Of a DNA stretch of 64,000 bases, positions 18,457 through 27,091 are shown one piece after another. This DNA is from Clostridiales bacterium (GTDB taxonomy: Bacteria; Bacillota; Clostridia; Christensenellales; Borkfalkiaceae), in the NCBI GenBank assembly GCA_023667345.1, contig JAMPAF010000002.1, positions 62,001-126,000 on the forward strand, given 5' to 3'. Below the pieces are notes generated by a model that saw only the letters and a list, made by a program, of their open reading frames with translations, made no database searches and had not been told where the DNA came from. The position numbers and the translations under genes are program-made. How positions within the stretch are numbered: the first letter of the stretch is position 1; every line of letters begins with the position of its first letter.

Positions 18457-19674
18457 TCAAGTCCTGTAATCGCCGTTAATTTTTACGTAATCGTACGTTA
18501 AATCGCAACCCCACGCCGTAGCTTTATACGCGCCCGAATTGAGATTGACGCTAATTATAACTTCGTCCTCGGAAAGAATTTCCTTTGCTTTATCCTCCGA
18601 AAATTCTATGCCGTATCCACCATTGCAGACGGGCAAATCGCCCTTTTTCGACGAAAAAGTCACGTCGATGGCGTTCACGTTTACGGGAACGCCCGCATAG
18701 CCTATCGCGCAGAGCACCCTGCCCCAGTTCGCGTCGGCGCCGAACATTGCCGCCTTTACAAGCGAAGATTTAATAACCGACCTTGCCACGGCTTTCGCGG
18801 TATTTTTCTTATCCGCACCGACGACGCGGCACTCGATAAGCTTGGTCGCGCCCTCGCCGTCCTTTGCAATCATGCGCGAAAGCTTTACGGTAACGTAATT
18901 CAAAGCCTTGCAGAATGTCTTGAAATCGGTGCTTTTATCGTCGATAAACTCGTTTTCGGCAAGACCGTTTGCAAGTATGCAGCAAGTGTCGTTTGTTGAC
19001 TGGTCACCGTCCACGCTGACCATATTGAACGAAGTTTTTACGTCCTCTGAAAGGGCAAGTTGCAGCATTTCGGGCGAAATAGCCACGTCGGTAGTTATAA
19101 ATATAAGGTTAGTCGCCATATTGGGGCAGACCATGCCCACGCCCTTTGCAATCGCGCCTATGCGGCACATCTTTAAGCCGAGTCTGAACTCTACGGCAAC
19201 CGATTTTTTGACCGTATCGGTCGTCATAATCGCTTCCGCGGCGCAGTCGCTGTTGTCGCCGAGCGAATTATAGAGCTCGGAAATGCCCTCTTCGATAGGC
19301 GTCATGTCAAGTTTTTGACCGATTACACCCGTCGACGCGACGATTACGTCCTTTTCGGATATTCCCGCTACGCCTTTTACGAGCGCACACATTTTTTCGG
19401 CAATCTCAATACCTCCCAAGTTGCACGTATTCGCGTTGCCGCTGTTGCAGATTATCGCCTGCGCGTAACCGTCGGACAGATTTGCCTTTGTTACAGTTAC
19501 GGGCGCGCCCTTTACAAGGTTAGTCGTATATACGCCCGCGGCGGAAGCGCGCACCTCACTGACAATCAAAGCCAAATCTTTTTTAGTTTTGTTTTTCCTT
19601 ATTCCGCAGTGTATGCCGCCCGCCTTAAAACCTTCGGGAGCGCATACGCCGCCTTTTATTTCTTTTATCCTCAT
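18457..19674 (-). CDS. argJ: Bifunctional glutamate N-acetyltransferase / amino-acid acetyltransferase ArgJ
   Basis: ArgJ recycles the acetyl group from N-acetylornithine to glutamate and, in bifunctional versions, also uses acetyl-CoA. The 405-aa precursor has the self-cleavage segment GMVCPNMATNLIFITTD, with the nucleophilic Thr conserved after Ala. With no argA or argE nearby, it likely provides both the first and fifth steps of the cyclic pathway. Its start lies 4 nt beyond the argC stop. Whether it is mono- or bifunctional cannot be decided from sequence alone. Confidence 0.95.
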   Translation of the reverse strand: MRIKEIKGGVCAPEGFKAGGIHCGIRKNKTKKDLALIVSEVRASAAGVYTTNLVKGAPVTVTKANLSDGYAQAIICNSGNANTCNLGGIEIAEKMCALVKGVAGISEKDVIVASTGVIGQKLDMTPIEEGISELYNSLGDNSDCAAEAIMTTDTVKKSVAVEFRLGLKMCRIGAIAKGVGMVCPNMATNLIFITTDVAISPEMLQLALSEDVKTSFNMVSVDGDQSTNDTCCILANGLAENEFIDDKSTDFKTFCKALNYVTVKLSRMIAKDGEGATKLIECRVVGADKKNTAKAVARSVIKSSLVKAAMFGADANWGRVLCAIGYAGVPVNVNAIDVTFSSKKGDLPVCNGGYGIEFSEDKAKEILSEDEVIISVNLNSGAYKATAWGCDLTYDYVKINGDYRT

Positions 19675-19678
19675 ATCT

Positions 19679-20611
19679 CTACATTAGCGAAGTGCGCTCG
19701 TCAAGACCGCACATTATGTTCATATTCTGTACCGCTGCGCCCGAAGCCCCTTTCCCGAGGTTGTCGAACACGCCCGAAAGTAAAATCTGCCCGTCGTTAC
19801 CCGTCACGTAAATCTTAAGATAGTTTGTATCCGCCAACTCGTTTGCAGGTAAAAACGCAGGAATTTCGTCACTATTTACAATTTTTATGAAGTTCTGTCT
19901 GGCATAGTACTCTGCAAAAAACTCTCTAACGTCGTTTACCGAGCACTTTTTATTCATAAGCCGCGAAAATATCGGGACGTTCACGCACATACCGCAATAG
20001 TAATCGCAGATATACGGATTGAATATCGGCTTTTCCGATAGCCCGCACTCCCGCACCATTTCGGGCAAATGTTTGTGCGAAAGACCGAGAGCGTACTCGC
20101 GGGGCGACGACAGAGCGATATCTCTTCCCTCGCTTTCGTACTGCGCAATCGCCTTTTTACCCGCGCCGGAATAGCCGGAAACCGCGTGGCATACGAACGG
20201 ATAGTCGGCTGAAACCAATCCCGCCTTTACAAGCGGCGCAACCAAAGTGATGAAACCGGTCGCGTAACAGCCGGGGTTGGCTACCCTTTTGGCATTTTTT
20301 ATCTCTTCCCTTCGCTCTTTGGAAAGTTCGGGCAAACCGTAAACCCAGTCGGGGTTGGTTCTGTGCGCCGTAGACGCGTCGATAATTCTCGTTTTCGGGT
20401 TGGTTACAAGCCCAGCGGCTTCAATCGCCGCCGCGTCGGGCAGGCACAAAAAGCAAATATCCGCGCTGTTTAAGCACTCGCGGCGGGCGTTCACGTCCTT
20501 TCTGAGCTCCTCGGGAAGGGTTATAAGCTGAATATCGCTCCTCTTTCCCAGTCTGTCGTAAATCTGAAGCCCCGTCGTGCCCTCTTTGCCGTCGATAAAA
20601 ACTTTAATCAT
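19679..20611 (-). CDS. argC: N-acetyl-gamma-glutamyl-phosphate reductase (short, type 2)
   Basis: NADPH-dependent reductase making N-acetylglutamate semialdehyde. At 310 aa it is the shorter AGPR type 2 form rather than the roughly 345-aa type 1. It begins with the dinucleotide-binding segment VFIDGKEGTTGLQIYDRL and holds the catalytic cysteine in ANPGCYATGFI. A conserved histidine-containing stretch (GLSHKHLPEM) follows. It shares one base with the argG stop (TAATG). Confidence 0.94.
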   Translation of the reverse strand: MIKVFIDGKEGTTGLQIYDRLGKRSDIQLITLPEELRKDVNARRECLNSADICFLCLPDAAAIEAAGLVTNPKTRIIDASTAHRTNPDWVYGLPELSKERREEIKNAKRVANPGCYATGFITLVAPLVKAGLVSADYPFVCHAVSGYSGAGKKAIAQYESEGRDIALSSPREYALGLSHKHLPEMVRECGLSEKPIFNPYICDYYCGMCVNVPIFSRLMNKKCSVNDVREFFAEYYARQNFIKIVNSDEIPAFLPANELADTNYLKIYVTGNDGQILLSGVFDNLGKGASGAAVQNMNIMCGLDERTSLM

Positions 20612-21831
20612 TATTTAAGCTTCTTTTGGTCCAAAAGCGCCTTAACCTTTATAGGCAGTCCGAAAAGGTTGATAAAGCCCTGCGAATCGAGCTGGTCATA
20701 GCAATCGTCCTCGCCAAAGGTCGCGATGTCTTCGCTGTACAGCGAGTGCGGCGAAGTGATTCCCGCGCACATTACGTTGCCCTTGTAAATTCTGAGTTTA
20801 ACCTCGCCCGTAACGGTTTCCTGCGTCTTTGCGACAAACGCGTCGAGAGCTTCCCTAAGCGGCGTAAACCACTGCCCGTCGTACACCATTTCGCCGTATT
20901 TTATGCCGATAAGCTGCTTGTAGTGCTGGGTTGCCTTGTCGAGGCAGATTGACTCGAGCATTTCATGCGCGGCGTACAAAATCGTGCCGCCGGGGGTTTC
21001 GTAAACGCCCCTCGACTTCATGCCGACAAGTCTGTTTTCAACCATATCGACAAGTCCGACGCCGTTTTCGCCGCCGATTTTATTGAGCGTTTCGATTAAT
21101 TCTACCGCACCTACTTTCTTGCCGTCGATTGCGGTGGGCACACCCTCTTCGAAATGTATAGTAAGATAAGTCGACTTATCGGGAGCCGCCCAGGGCGAAA
21201 CGCCGAGTTCGCAGATTTTGTCGTAGTCGGGCTCGTTTGCGGGATTTTCCAAATCCAACCCCTCGTGCGATAAATGCCAAAGGTTTTTGTCCTTCGAATA
21301 GTTGGTTTCCCTGTTAATTTTCAAGGGAATATTGTGCGCTTCCGCGTAGTCGATTTCCTCGTCGCGGCTCTTGATATCCCAAATTCTCCAAGGCGCGATA
21401 ATCTTCATTTCGGGGGCGAATGCCTTAATCGAAAGTTCGAAGCGAACCTGGTCGTTGCCCTTGCCCGTACAGCCGTGGCAAATCGCGTCGGCACCCTCTT
21501 TCTTTGCGATTTCGACAATTCTCTTCGCGATTATGGGGCGCGCAAACGACGTGCCGAGCAAATACTTGTTTTCGTATACCGCTCCCGCCTGCATCGTGGG
21601 ATAGATATAATCTTCGATAAATTCCTTTCTCAAATCCTCGATATAGAGCTTAGACGCGCCCGTCTTTAACGCCTTTTCTTCCAGTCCCTCAAGCTCGGTC
21701 GTCTGACCGACGTCGCCCGAAACGGCAACAACTTCGCAGTTGTCGTAATTTTCTTTAAGCCAGGGGATAATTATCGACGTGTCGAGACCGCCCGAATACG
21801 CAAGAACTACTTTTTTGATTTTCTTTTCCAT
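20611..21831 (-). CDS. argG: Argininosuccinate synthase
   Basis: ATP-dependent ligation of citrulline and aspartate. The 406-aa protein opens with the PP-loop [18 protein letters not shown] and keeps [14 protein letters not shown] and the citrulline-binding region. I prefer ATG at 21829-21831 over an in-frame GTG 9 nt upstream, because the AGAAG-type Shine-Dalgarno sits at a proper distance only from the ATG. It is the promoter-proximal gene of the operon running to thiI. argH, the last arginine step, is not in the window. Confidence 0.97.
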   Translation of the reverse strand: MEKKIKKVVLAYSGGLDTSIIIPWLKENYDNCEVVAVSGDVGQTTELEGLEEKALKTGASKLYIEDLRKEFIEDYIYPTMQAGAVYENKYLLGTSFARPIIAKRIVEIAKKEGADAICHGCTGKGNDQVRFELSIKAFAPEMKIIAPWRIWDIKSRDEEIDYAEAHNIPLKINRETNYSKDKNLWHLSHEGLDLENPANEPDYDKICELGVSPWAAPDKSTYLTIHFEEGVPTAIDGKKVGAVELIETLNKIGGENGVGLVDMVENRLVGMKSRGVYETPGGTILYAAHEMLESICLDKATQHYKQLIGIKYGEMVYDGQWFTPLREALDAFVAKTQETVTGEVKLRIYKGNVMCAGITSPHSLYSEDIATFGEDDCYDQLDSQGFINLFGLPIKVKALLDQKKLK

Positions 21832-21857
21832 TTCCGTCACTTCTTCTATGAAAATTT

Positions 21858-21877
21858 AGGCTACCTTTCGGCAACCT
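21858..21877 (-). other. Hairpin in the argG leader
   Basis: The transcript can fold AGGTTGCC and GGTAGCCT around a GAAA tetraloop (8 bp, two wobbles). There is no U-run after it, so it is not a terminator. It lies about 26 nt before the argG start. Confidence 0.4.
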
Positions 21878-21882
21878 TTGGT

Positions 21883-21912
21883 ATTATACAATATTTATAA
21901 TATACAAGTCAA
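21883..21912 (-). promoter_or_regulatory. Promoter of the arg operon
   Basis: On the minus strand, -35 TTGACT (21907-21912), an 18-nt spacer and a perfect -10 TATAAT (21883-21888), giving a leader of about 45 nt ahead of argG. Confidence 0.75.
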
Positions 21913-21984
21913 GCAAATTACAAGGATAAATGCAAAAAATCACATTTAATAAATGTATAAAATTGCGTAAATTTTGCAATATAA

Positions 21985-22026
21985 TTTATAAATATTCAAA
22001 ATATATGCAAAATGTGAATATTTAAA
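21985..22026. promoter_or_regulatory. Candidate ArgR (ARG box) half-sites upstream of argG
   Basis: Two AT-rich elements, TTGAATATTTATAAA (minus strand, about 21985-21999) and TGTGAATATTTAAA (plus strand, 22013-22026), resemble the TGAATAWWTATNCA type ARG box. They lie 70-110 nt upstream of the -35 element. No argR is in the window, so this rests on motif similarity and context alone. Confidence 0.3.
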
Positions 22027-22038
22027 AGACAGTCAAAA

Positions 22039-22680
22039 TCAGTAAAGGCGCGTTATGCGCGAATAGCTTTTAAGCTGTTTCCTCTCGCTTTTATACGTAG
22101 GCAAAACCCGTTCGAGCAAGCTGTAAAACGATTTCGAATGGTCCATATACACGGTGTGGCACAGCTCGTGCGCGATGACGTACCGCCAAAGATTTTGCGG
22201 CAGCATAAGTAGTTTGTAGTTAAAAGTAATGTTACCCGCCCTGTCGCAGCAGCCCCATTTAGCCTTGTAATCTTTAAAAGATATCTCGCCGCACTTAAAA
22301 CAATTTTGGCGGCGAACCTCTTCGAAAATACTTAAAAACTGCCCGCCGAGATTGTCGCAAAACAGCTTTTTCAGATTTTTAAAGGACTTAACGCACACGC
22401 CGTCGGGCATAAACGCGTTGTTTTCGCCCACCGCAAATTTTACGGGAATTCCCGCAACCAAAATTTTCTTATAGTCGATTATGTCTGCAAGTTCGGAATT
22501 TTTAGCCGCGTTTTGATTGAGATGCGCGTCTATACACTTAGATTTAGAGAGCAAAAACCGCTCGATTTCGCCGACGATCATTTTCTTCGACGCGTGCACG
22601 ATGAGCGTGTTGTCTTCCTTTATTGTGACGCTCACGGAACGCCGCGCCGACCTTATCAAGGTGTACTCGTACTTAATCAT
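22039..22680 (-). CDS. YgjP-like M48-type metallopeptidase domain protein
   Basis: A 213-aa protein of the YgjP/WLM-related zinc metallopeptidase group. The active-site helix is HELCHTVYMDHSKSFY (HExxH plus a downstream H-S-K-x-F), and the sequence before it (KAKWGCC) is typical of the family. The N-terminal half is a beta-rich domain starting YTLIRSARRSVSVTI. The biological substrate of this group is not established. Its ATG overlaps the end of the acyl-ACP thioesterase gene by 8 nt, so the two form a small operon. No terminator is visible before the arg promoter. Confidence 0.85.
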   Translation of the reverse strand: MIKYEYTLIRSARRSVSVTIKEDNTLIVHASKKMIVGEIERFLLSKSKCIDAHLNQNAAKNSELADIIDYKKILVAGIPVKFAVGENNAFMPDGVCVKSFKNLKKLFCDNLGGQFLSIFEEVRRQNCFKCGEISFKDYKAKWGCCDRAGNITFNYKLLMLPQNLWRYVIAHELCHTVYMDHSKSFYSLLERVLPTYKSERKQLKSYSRITRLY

Positions 22681-23398
22681 ATAAAGTAATCTGCATTAAA
22701 ACGCGCTTGTCGTCGGCGACTTTTCCCTCAACGACCCAACTGCCGTCGTCGAGCTTTGCTCTATAAAAATCAAGAACTTCACCTTCCTTGCTCTGCTTAA
22801 CGTAGGTAATTTTTACGTTTGAATAGTTCTTGCCCCGCATCTCGTCCACGGTGAACGCGTCGAGCAGAAAATCGGCATACTTAGTATTATTTACGTGATT
22901 GTAGTGGTCATAGTCCGAATAACTGACAACCTTCGAATAGCACAGCTTGCCCGCCTCGCAGTCGGGCACCTTTATGTTGGCAACGTCGACCGAACGCATA
23001 TCGTTGTATTGAAGGTTTTCGTCCAAAGCCGCCGAGCTCGGCAACATTCTGAATGCGGCAAGGTCGACTACGCACCAGCGCGAAGTTGCAACGCCCACCT
23101 TTTCGGAGCCGACGTATAGTTCGAAATCTCTTAAAACTATCAAGCGTTTGGGCTTTATGGGCCAAGTATTGACCGTAAGCAAGTCTCCGAGTTTTACCGC
23201 GCGGTTCATTTCGATATACCAGTTAACCATTATAAAGCCGATATTTTTCGGCTGTAAAACCGAGTACCCGAAGCCCAGCTCCTCCGCGGAAAGACACGCG
23301 GATTCTTCCATAAGAGATAGAAGAGAGGAAAGTTTTAAATTGTCCGACAAGTCCACGTCGGTATATCTTATTTCGTAATTTTTGCTGTGGCAGTACAC
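22673..23398 (-). CDS. Acyl-ACP thioesterase (FatA/FatB-like, hotdog fold)
   Basis: Hydrolyses acyl-ACP to release free fatty acids. The 241-aa protein has two hotdog repeats: the first begins YEIRYTDVDLSDNLKLSSLL, and the second carries the DHYNHVNNTKYADF motif with the Asn/His catalytic positions of plant-type and clostridial thioesterases. The start is GTG at 23396-23398, with AGAGG 11 nt upstream. Similar genes are common in anaerobic Clostridia, where they may adjust membrane or exported fatty-acid pools. Chain-length preference cannot be read from the sequence. Confidence 0.9.
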   Translation of the reverse strand: MYCHSKNYEIRYTDVDLSDNLKLSSLLSLMEESACLSAEELGFGYSVLQPKNIGFIMVNWYIEMNRAVKLGDLLTVNTWPIKPKRLIVLRDFELYVGSEKVGVATSRWCVVDLAAFRMLPSSAALDENLQYNDMRSVDVANIKVPDCEAGKLCYSKVVSYSDYDHYNHVNNTKYADFLLDAFTVDEMRGKNYSNVKITYVKQSKEGEVLDFYRAKLDDGSWVVEGKVADDKRVLMQITLYD

Positions 23399-23431
23399 TT
23401 TATAAATAACCTCTGAATTTATTTTGCTATT

Positions 23432-23461
23432 ATATTATCACTTTGCGTCAAATTTGTCCAA
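23432..23461 (-). promoter_or_regulatory. Possible promoter of the thioesterase-ygjP pair
   Basis: On the minus strand, TTGGAC (23456-23461), an 18-nt spacer and TAATAT (23432-23437), followed by the AGAGG ribosome binding site and the GTG start. Confidence 0.4.
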
Positions 23462-23520
23462 TAAAATGAGTAAAAAGGCGCGATTATGTGTGACATAGTA
23501 CTTTTTATTTCGTCAAATCA

Positions 23521-23549
23521 TTGACATTTATAGTATAATATGGTAAAAT
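23521..23549 (+). promoter_or_regulatory. Promoter of the PadR-like gene
   Basis: Perfect -35 TTGACA (23521-23526), a 17-nt spacer and -10 TAAAAT (23544-23549). A GGAG ribosome binding site at 23563-23566 precedes the ATG at 23574. Confidence 0.7.
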
Positions 23550-23573
23550 CTATACAATATATGGAGTAAAGCT

Positions 23574-25226
23574 ATGCAAGAAGATAATTTTGACAATTCC
23601 GAGCGTAACGACCCGTACGAGATTAATGAGGATGATAATCACCCCGCTGCAAACGACGAAGCGAACTCCTCTTCTTTGAGTGACACGGCGGATAGCGAAG
23701 AGCCCGCCGCGGAAAGCACGGAAAGTGCGAAAAGCGAAGAGACAAGTTCGATAAGTTCGGATTTAATCCGCGGGCACATAAACACTATTATTCTGCGTGC
23801 TCTGTACGAACGCGACAAGTACGGCTACGAAATAATGAACGATATCGAGGAAAAGAGCCACGGTCAGTATTCGCTTAAACAGCCTACCCTTTACAGCGCG
23901 TTAAAGCGCCTTGAAAATCAAGGGTATCTTAAAGCATACTGGAAAACGGACGAGGTTTCGAACGGCGGCAGAAGAAAGTACTTTTCGCTCACCGAAAGCG
24001 GCAAGGAAATCACCGAAAAGAATCTTGCCGAATGGGAATATTCGCGAACAATAATCGACAGCCTTATTTCCGACAGGTCGTTCGACTTTTCGCAACCTGC
24101 TCCCACTCCCGTCGACTTTACGATTTTAAGAAATTCCGTTTCGCGTGTGCCGGTAGTCAAAAACGGCGAAGCCGAAAAGGACGACGGGAAAGAGGACGAA
24201 AAGAGCGAGCGCGTAAGCGAGGAATACCGCGCGACAATCGAAGGCGCCGCCATCCCGGAACAATCGGCGGCAGCCGAGCAAACGACAACGCAGACCGTCG
24301 TAGAGCAGACAGAACGCACGGTTACCGAAACACAGACCGAAACTACGGTCACGGAGCAGGTTCAAGCCGAACAAGTTGTAAACGAAGCTCCCCCCGCACC
24401 TGCGCCTGTGCCCGCGGAAACTGTTCAACAGCCCGCACAGATAATCGACAGTGAAGCCACTGCCCGCGAGGAGGCGCGCAGAATTGCTCACGAAAACTAT
24501 TTGCGGCTCATTTCCGCGCCCGTAAGAGAGCCCGAGCCGCAGGTCGAAAATATTGTTCCGAACTCGGAAAACGTGGACACGGACAGACTTATTTATAACA
24601 ACCGCCCCGAAACCGAGCGCGACTACAAAAATCTCATTGACGGAATTTTCGGAAGAGCGATTTCCAACGGTTCGGTGCAGACCTATTACGCACCGCCCAA
24701 ACCGCAGCCCGCTCCCGCTCCCGTCGAAGAGCCGAAACGCGTCCGCCTTGTGGACCGCGGAAGAGCCGACGGAGTAAACGTTGCGGCGTCCAACGTCGAC
24801 GTAAGCTCCACCTACGCCACAAAGACGACATACAACAAAGGTTTAACCCTTTTAAAATGCTCGTCAATTGTGCTTGCGATAACTGTTATCGAGTTTATAT
24901 TCAGCTTTATCTTTTTAAATCAACTGAATACGACTTGGATTTACCCCGTTACGATACTTCTATTGGGGCTTGCACAGTTTGCGGTGTTCGGCATAATGAC
25001 CTTGCAAGGCTACGGCAAAAGTTGCGTGCGACCGACAACCAACAGCTACATAAGCTCTTGCATAATATTGACTATTATCGCAATACTGATAATTTCCGCG
25101 CTATCGTTTTTATTAAACGTCAACCCAAATTCTGCATGCGATATAATGAAAATGATAGTTATCCCCTCGATAACCGCATTGAATATAACGGTGTTTGCCG
25201 TAAGTTTTAAATTGTTTTTAAGATAA
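23574..25226 (+). CDS. PadR-family winged-helix regulator with C-terminal four-helix membrane domain
   Basis: This 550-aa protein has three parts. Residues 1-60 are acidic and low-complexity. Residues 61-150 are a PadR winged helix (GHINTIILRALYERDKYGYEI, QPTLYSALKRLENQGYL, GGRRKYFSLTESGKE). Residues 150-420 are a Glu/Thr/Pro/Ala-rich linker with a VEQTERTVTETQTETTV stretch, and 423-550 hold four predicted transmembrane helices (about 427-448, 455-477, 492-514, 527-549). Ordinary PadR proteins are 100-200 aa and cytosolic, so this looks like a membrane-tethered DNA-binding protein. The ligand or signal is unknown. It has its own promoter and a shared terminator; the divergent thioesterase pair is a possible target. 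Confidence 0.8.
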   Translation: MQEDNFDNSERNDPYEINEDDNHPAANDEANSSSLSDTADSEEPAAESTESAKSEETSSISSDLIRGHINTIILRALYERDKYGYEIMNDIEEKSHGQYSLKQPTLYSALKRLENQGYLKAYWKTDEVSNGGRRKYFSLTESGKEITEKNLAEWEYSRTIIDSLISDRSFDFSQPAPTPVDFTILRNSVSRVPVVKNGEAEKDDGKEDEKSERVSEEYRATIEGAAIPEQSAAAEQTTTQTVVEQTERTVTETQTETTVTEQVQAEQVVNEAPPAPAPVPAETVQQPAQIIDSEATAREEARRIAHENYLRLISAPVREPEPQVENIVPNSENVDTDRLIYNNRPETERDYKNLIDGIFGRAISNGSVQTYYAPPKPQPAPAPVEEPKRVRLVDRGRADGVNVAASNVDVSSTYATKTTYNKGLTLLKCSSIVLAITVIEFIFSFIFLNQLNTTWIYPVTILLLGLAQFAVFGIMTLQGYGKSCVRPTTNSYISSCIILTIIAILIISALSFLLNVNPNSACDIMKMIVIPSITALNITVFAVSFKLFLR

Positions 25227-25248
25227 TATTTTTAATATAAAAAGGTAA

Positions 25249-25288
25249 TAAAAAATCGCCGAGCTTTTCAAGCTCGGCGATTTTTTTT
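25249..25288. terminator. Bidirectional terminator between the padR-like gene and rny
   Basis: A perfect 12-bp stem, ATCGCCGAGCTT with its complement, closes a TTC loop. A T8 run follows on the plus strand and an A-run precedes it, giving U-runs in both directions. Confidence 0.9.
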
Positions 25289-25295
25289 AACAGTT

Positions 25296-26918
25296 TTATT
25301 TTGCGTATTCAACGGCGCGGGATTCGCGGATAACGTTGACTTTAATCTGACCGGGATATTCGAGCTCGGCTTCGATTTTCTTTGCGATATCCTTTGCAAG
25401 GAACATTGCCTGCGCGTCGTCAACCTGTTCGGGTTTAACCATAACGCGCACCTCTCTGCCCGCCTGAATTGCGTAGCACTTGTCAACCCCGTTAAAGCTT
25501 GCGGCAATACCTTCGAGTTTTTCGAGCCTTTTAACGTAATTTGTGCCCGTCTCTCTTCTTGCACCGGGGCGCGCACCCGAAATTGCGTCCGCCGCCGCGA
25601 CAAGCACTGCCTCCATAGTTTTGGGCTCGCAGTCGCCGTGGTGCGCGGCAATAGCGTTTATTACGTTTGCCTTTTCGCCGTACTTTTTGGCAAGGTCCGC
25701 ACCGAGTTGAACGTGAGTTCCCTCCTGCTCCTTGTCAACTGCCTTGCCGATATCGTGCAGTAAGCCCGCGCGCTTGGCAAGTGTTACGTCGAGCCCGAGC
25801 TCGGAAGCCATCAAGCCCGCAAGCTGCGAAACCTCGACGCTGTGTTTATAGACGTTCTGACCGTAACTCGTTCTGTATTTCAATCTGCCGATAAGCTTTA
25901 TAAGCTCGGGGTGAAGCCCGTAGATACCTACGTCGAACATTGCGCTCTCGCCAGCCGCCTTTATCTCCTGGTCGAGCTCCTTTCTCACCTTGGCAACCGT
26001 TTCCTCGATTCTCGCGGGGTGAATTCTGCCGTCGGCTATGAGCTTTTCCAAAGTAAGGCGGGCAACCTCGCGTCTTACGGGGTCGAAGCCCGATAAAATT
26101 ACAACCTCGGGCGTATCGTCGACAATCAGCTCTATGCCCGTCGCGTTTTCGAGCGCACGGATATTCCTACCCTCTCTTCCGATAATTCTCGCCTTCATAT
26201 CGTCGCTGGGAATGGGCACGACCGAAACGGTTATTTCGGAAGCGTGGTCCGCCGCGCAACGCTGTACAGCAAGCGAAATGATTTTCTTCGCCTCGTTCTG
26301 CGCCTCGTCCTTTGCCGTCTGCTCGATATTTCTGACCTGCAACGCCACGTCGTGACGCGCTTCGTCCAAAATCTCTTCCGAAAGAAGCTTTTTCGCTTCT
26401 TCCTTTGTAAGCTGGGCAACCTTTTCAAGCTCCTGCACCATCAGCTCGTGCTGGTGATTTACCTTTTCCTGAGTGCGCTTGACTTCCTGCTCCTTGCTCT
26501 GCAAGTCCTTCTTCTGTCTGTCGAGTTCTTCGTTCTTTCTGTCGAGCGCCGACTCCTTTTTATCGAGGTTGTCCTCTTTTTGCATGAGCCGCTGTTCAAG
26601 CTTGTTCAGCTCGGTCTTCTTGTCTCTCGTTTCCCTCTCGAACTCGTTCTTTAATTTAAGCTCCTGTTCCTTAATCTCAAAAATCGCTTCTTTTTTAAGT
26701 GCTTTACATTCAGCCGTCGCGTCCTCAATCATCTTTTCGGAACGCGCCTTAGCATCGCCAAGCTGCTTTTCGACGTCGCTTTTATACTTTTTTCTGCCGA
26801 AAAACCAACCTAAAACTCCCGCCGCTACCGCAAGTAACGCGATAACGACTAACGCCACGATAAGCCCGACTTCTGTAGCGGACAAAAGAAACAGGGTGCT
26901 TATGCCTGTGTTTAACAT
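25296..26918 (-). CDS. rny: Ribonuclease Y
   Basis: Membrane-bound endoribonuclease that starts mRNA decay in many Bacillota. The 540-aa protein has one N-terminal transmembrane helix (about 12-38) and a long charged coiled coil (about 45-200). A KH domain follows ([20 protein letters not shown]), then an HD domain with the metal motif LLHDIGKA. Start ATG at 26916-26918 follows a perfect AGGAGG 8 nt upstream. It is transcribed alone from its own promoter, next to the recA operon as in Bacillus. Confidence 0.97.
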   Translation of the reverse strand: MLNTGISTLFLLSATEVGLIVALVVIALLAVAAGVLGWFFGRKKYKSDVEKQLGDAKARSEKMIEDATAECKALKKEAIFEIKEQELKLKNEFERETRDKKTELNKLEQRLMQKEDNLDKKESALDRKNEELDRQKKDLQSKEQEVKRTQEKVNHQHELMVQELEKVAQLTKEEAKKLLSEEILDEARHDVALQVRNIEQTAKDEAQNEAKKIISLAVQRCAADHASEITVSVVPIPSDDMKARIIGREGRNIRALENATGIELIVDDTPEVVILSGFDPVRREVARLTLEKLIADGRIHPARIEETVAKVRKELDQEIKAAGESAMFDVGIYGLHPELIKLIGRLKYRTSYGQNVYKHSVEVSQLAGLMASELGLDVTLAKRAGLLHDIGKAVDKEQEGTHVQLGADLAKKYGEKANVINAIAAHHGDCEPKTMEAVLVAAADAISGARPGARRETGTNYVKRLEKLEGIAASFNGVDKCYAIQAGREVRVMVKPEQVDDAQAMFLAKDIAKKIEAELEYPGQIKVNVIRESRAVEYAK

Positions 26919-26985
26919 TATAAGCCTCCTGATTTAATTTTATATATATTAAAGCTTTTTAAAGCCTTCTTATATACCATAATTT

Positions 26986-27014
26986 ATTTTACACCTTGAA
27001 GGCGCGATTGTCAA
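26986..27014 (-). promoter_or_regulatory. Promoter of rny
   Basis: On the minus strand, TTGACA (27009-27014), a 17-nt spacer and TAAAAT (26986-26991). The leader is about 60 nt. Confidence 0.7.
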
Positions 27015-27044
27015 TTTATTTGGTGAGATAACCCGTCACTATTG

Positions 27045-27083
27045 CAAAAAAACAGCAACCGCAAAAACCTGCTTTACGGTCGC
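27045..27083 (-). terminator. Terminator after nadE
   Basis: In the minus-strand transcript GCGACCG pairs with CGGTTGC (one wobble) around a 15-nt loop and is followed by TG and a T7 run. It closes the ftsK-to-nadE operon before the rny promoter. Confidence 0.7.
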
Positions 27084-27091
27084 CGAAATAA

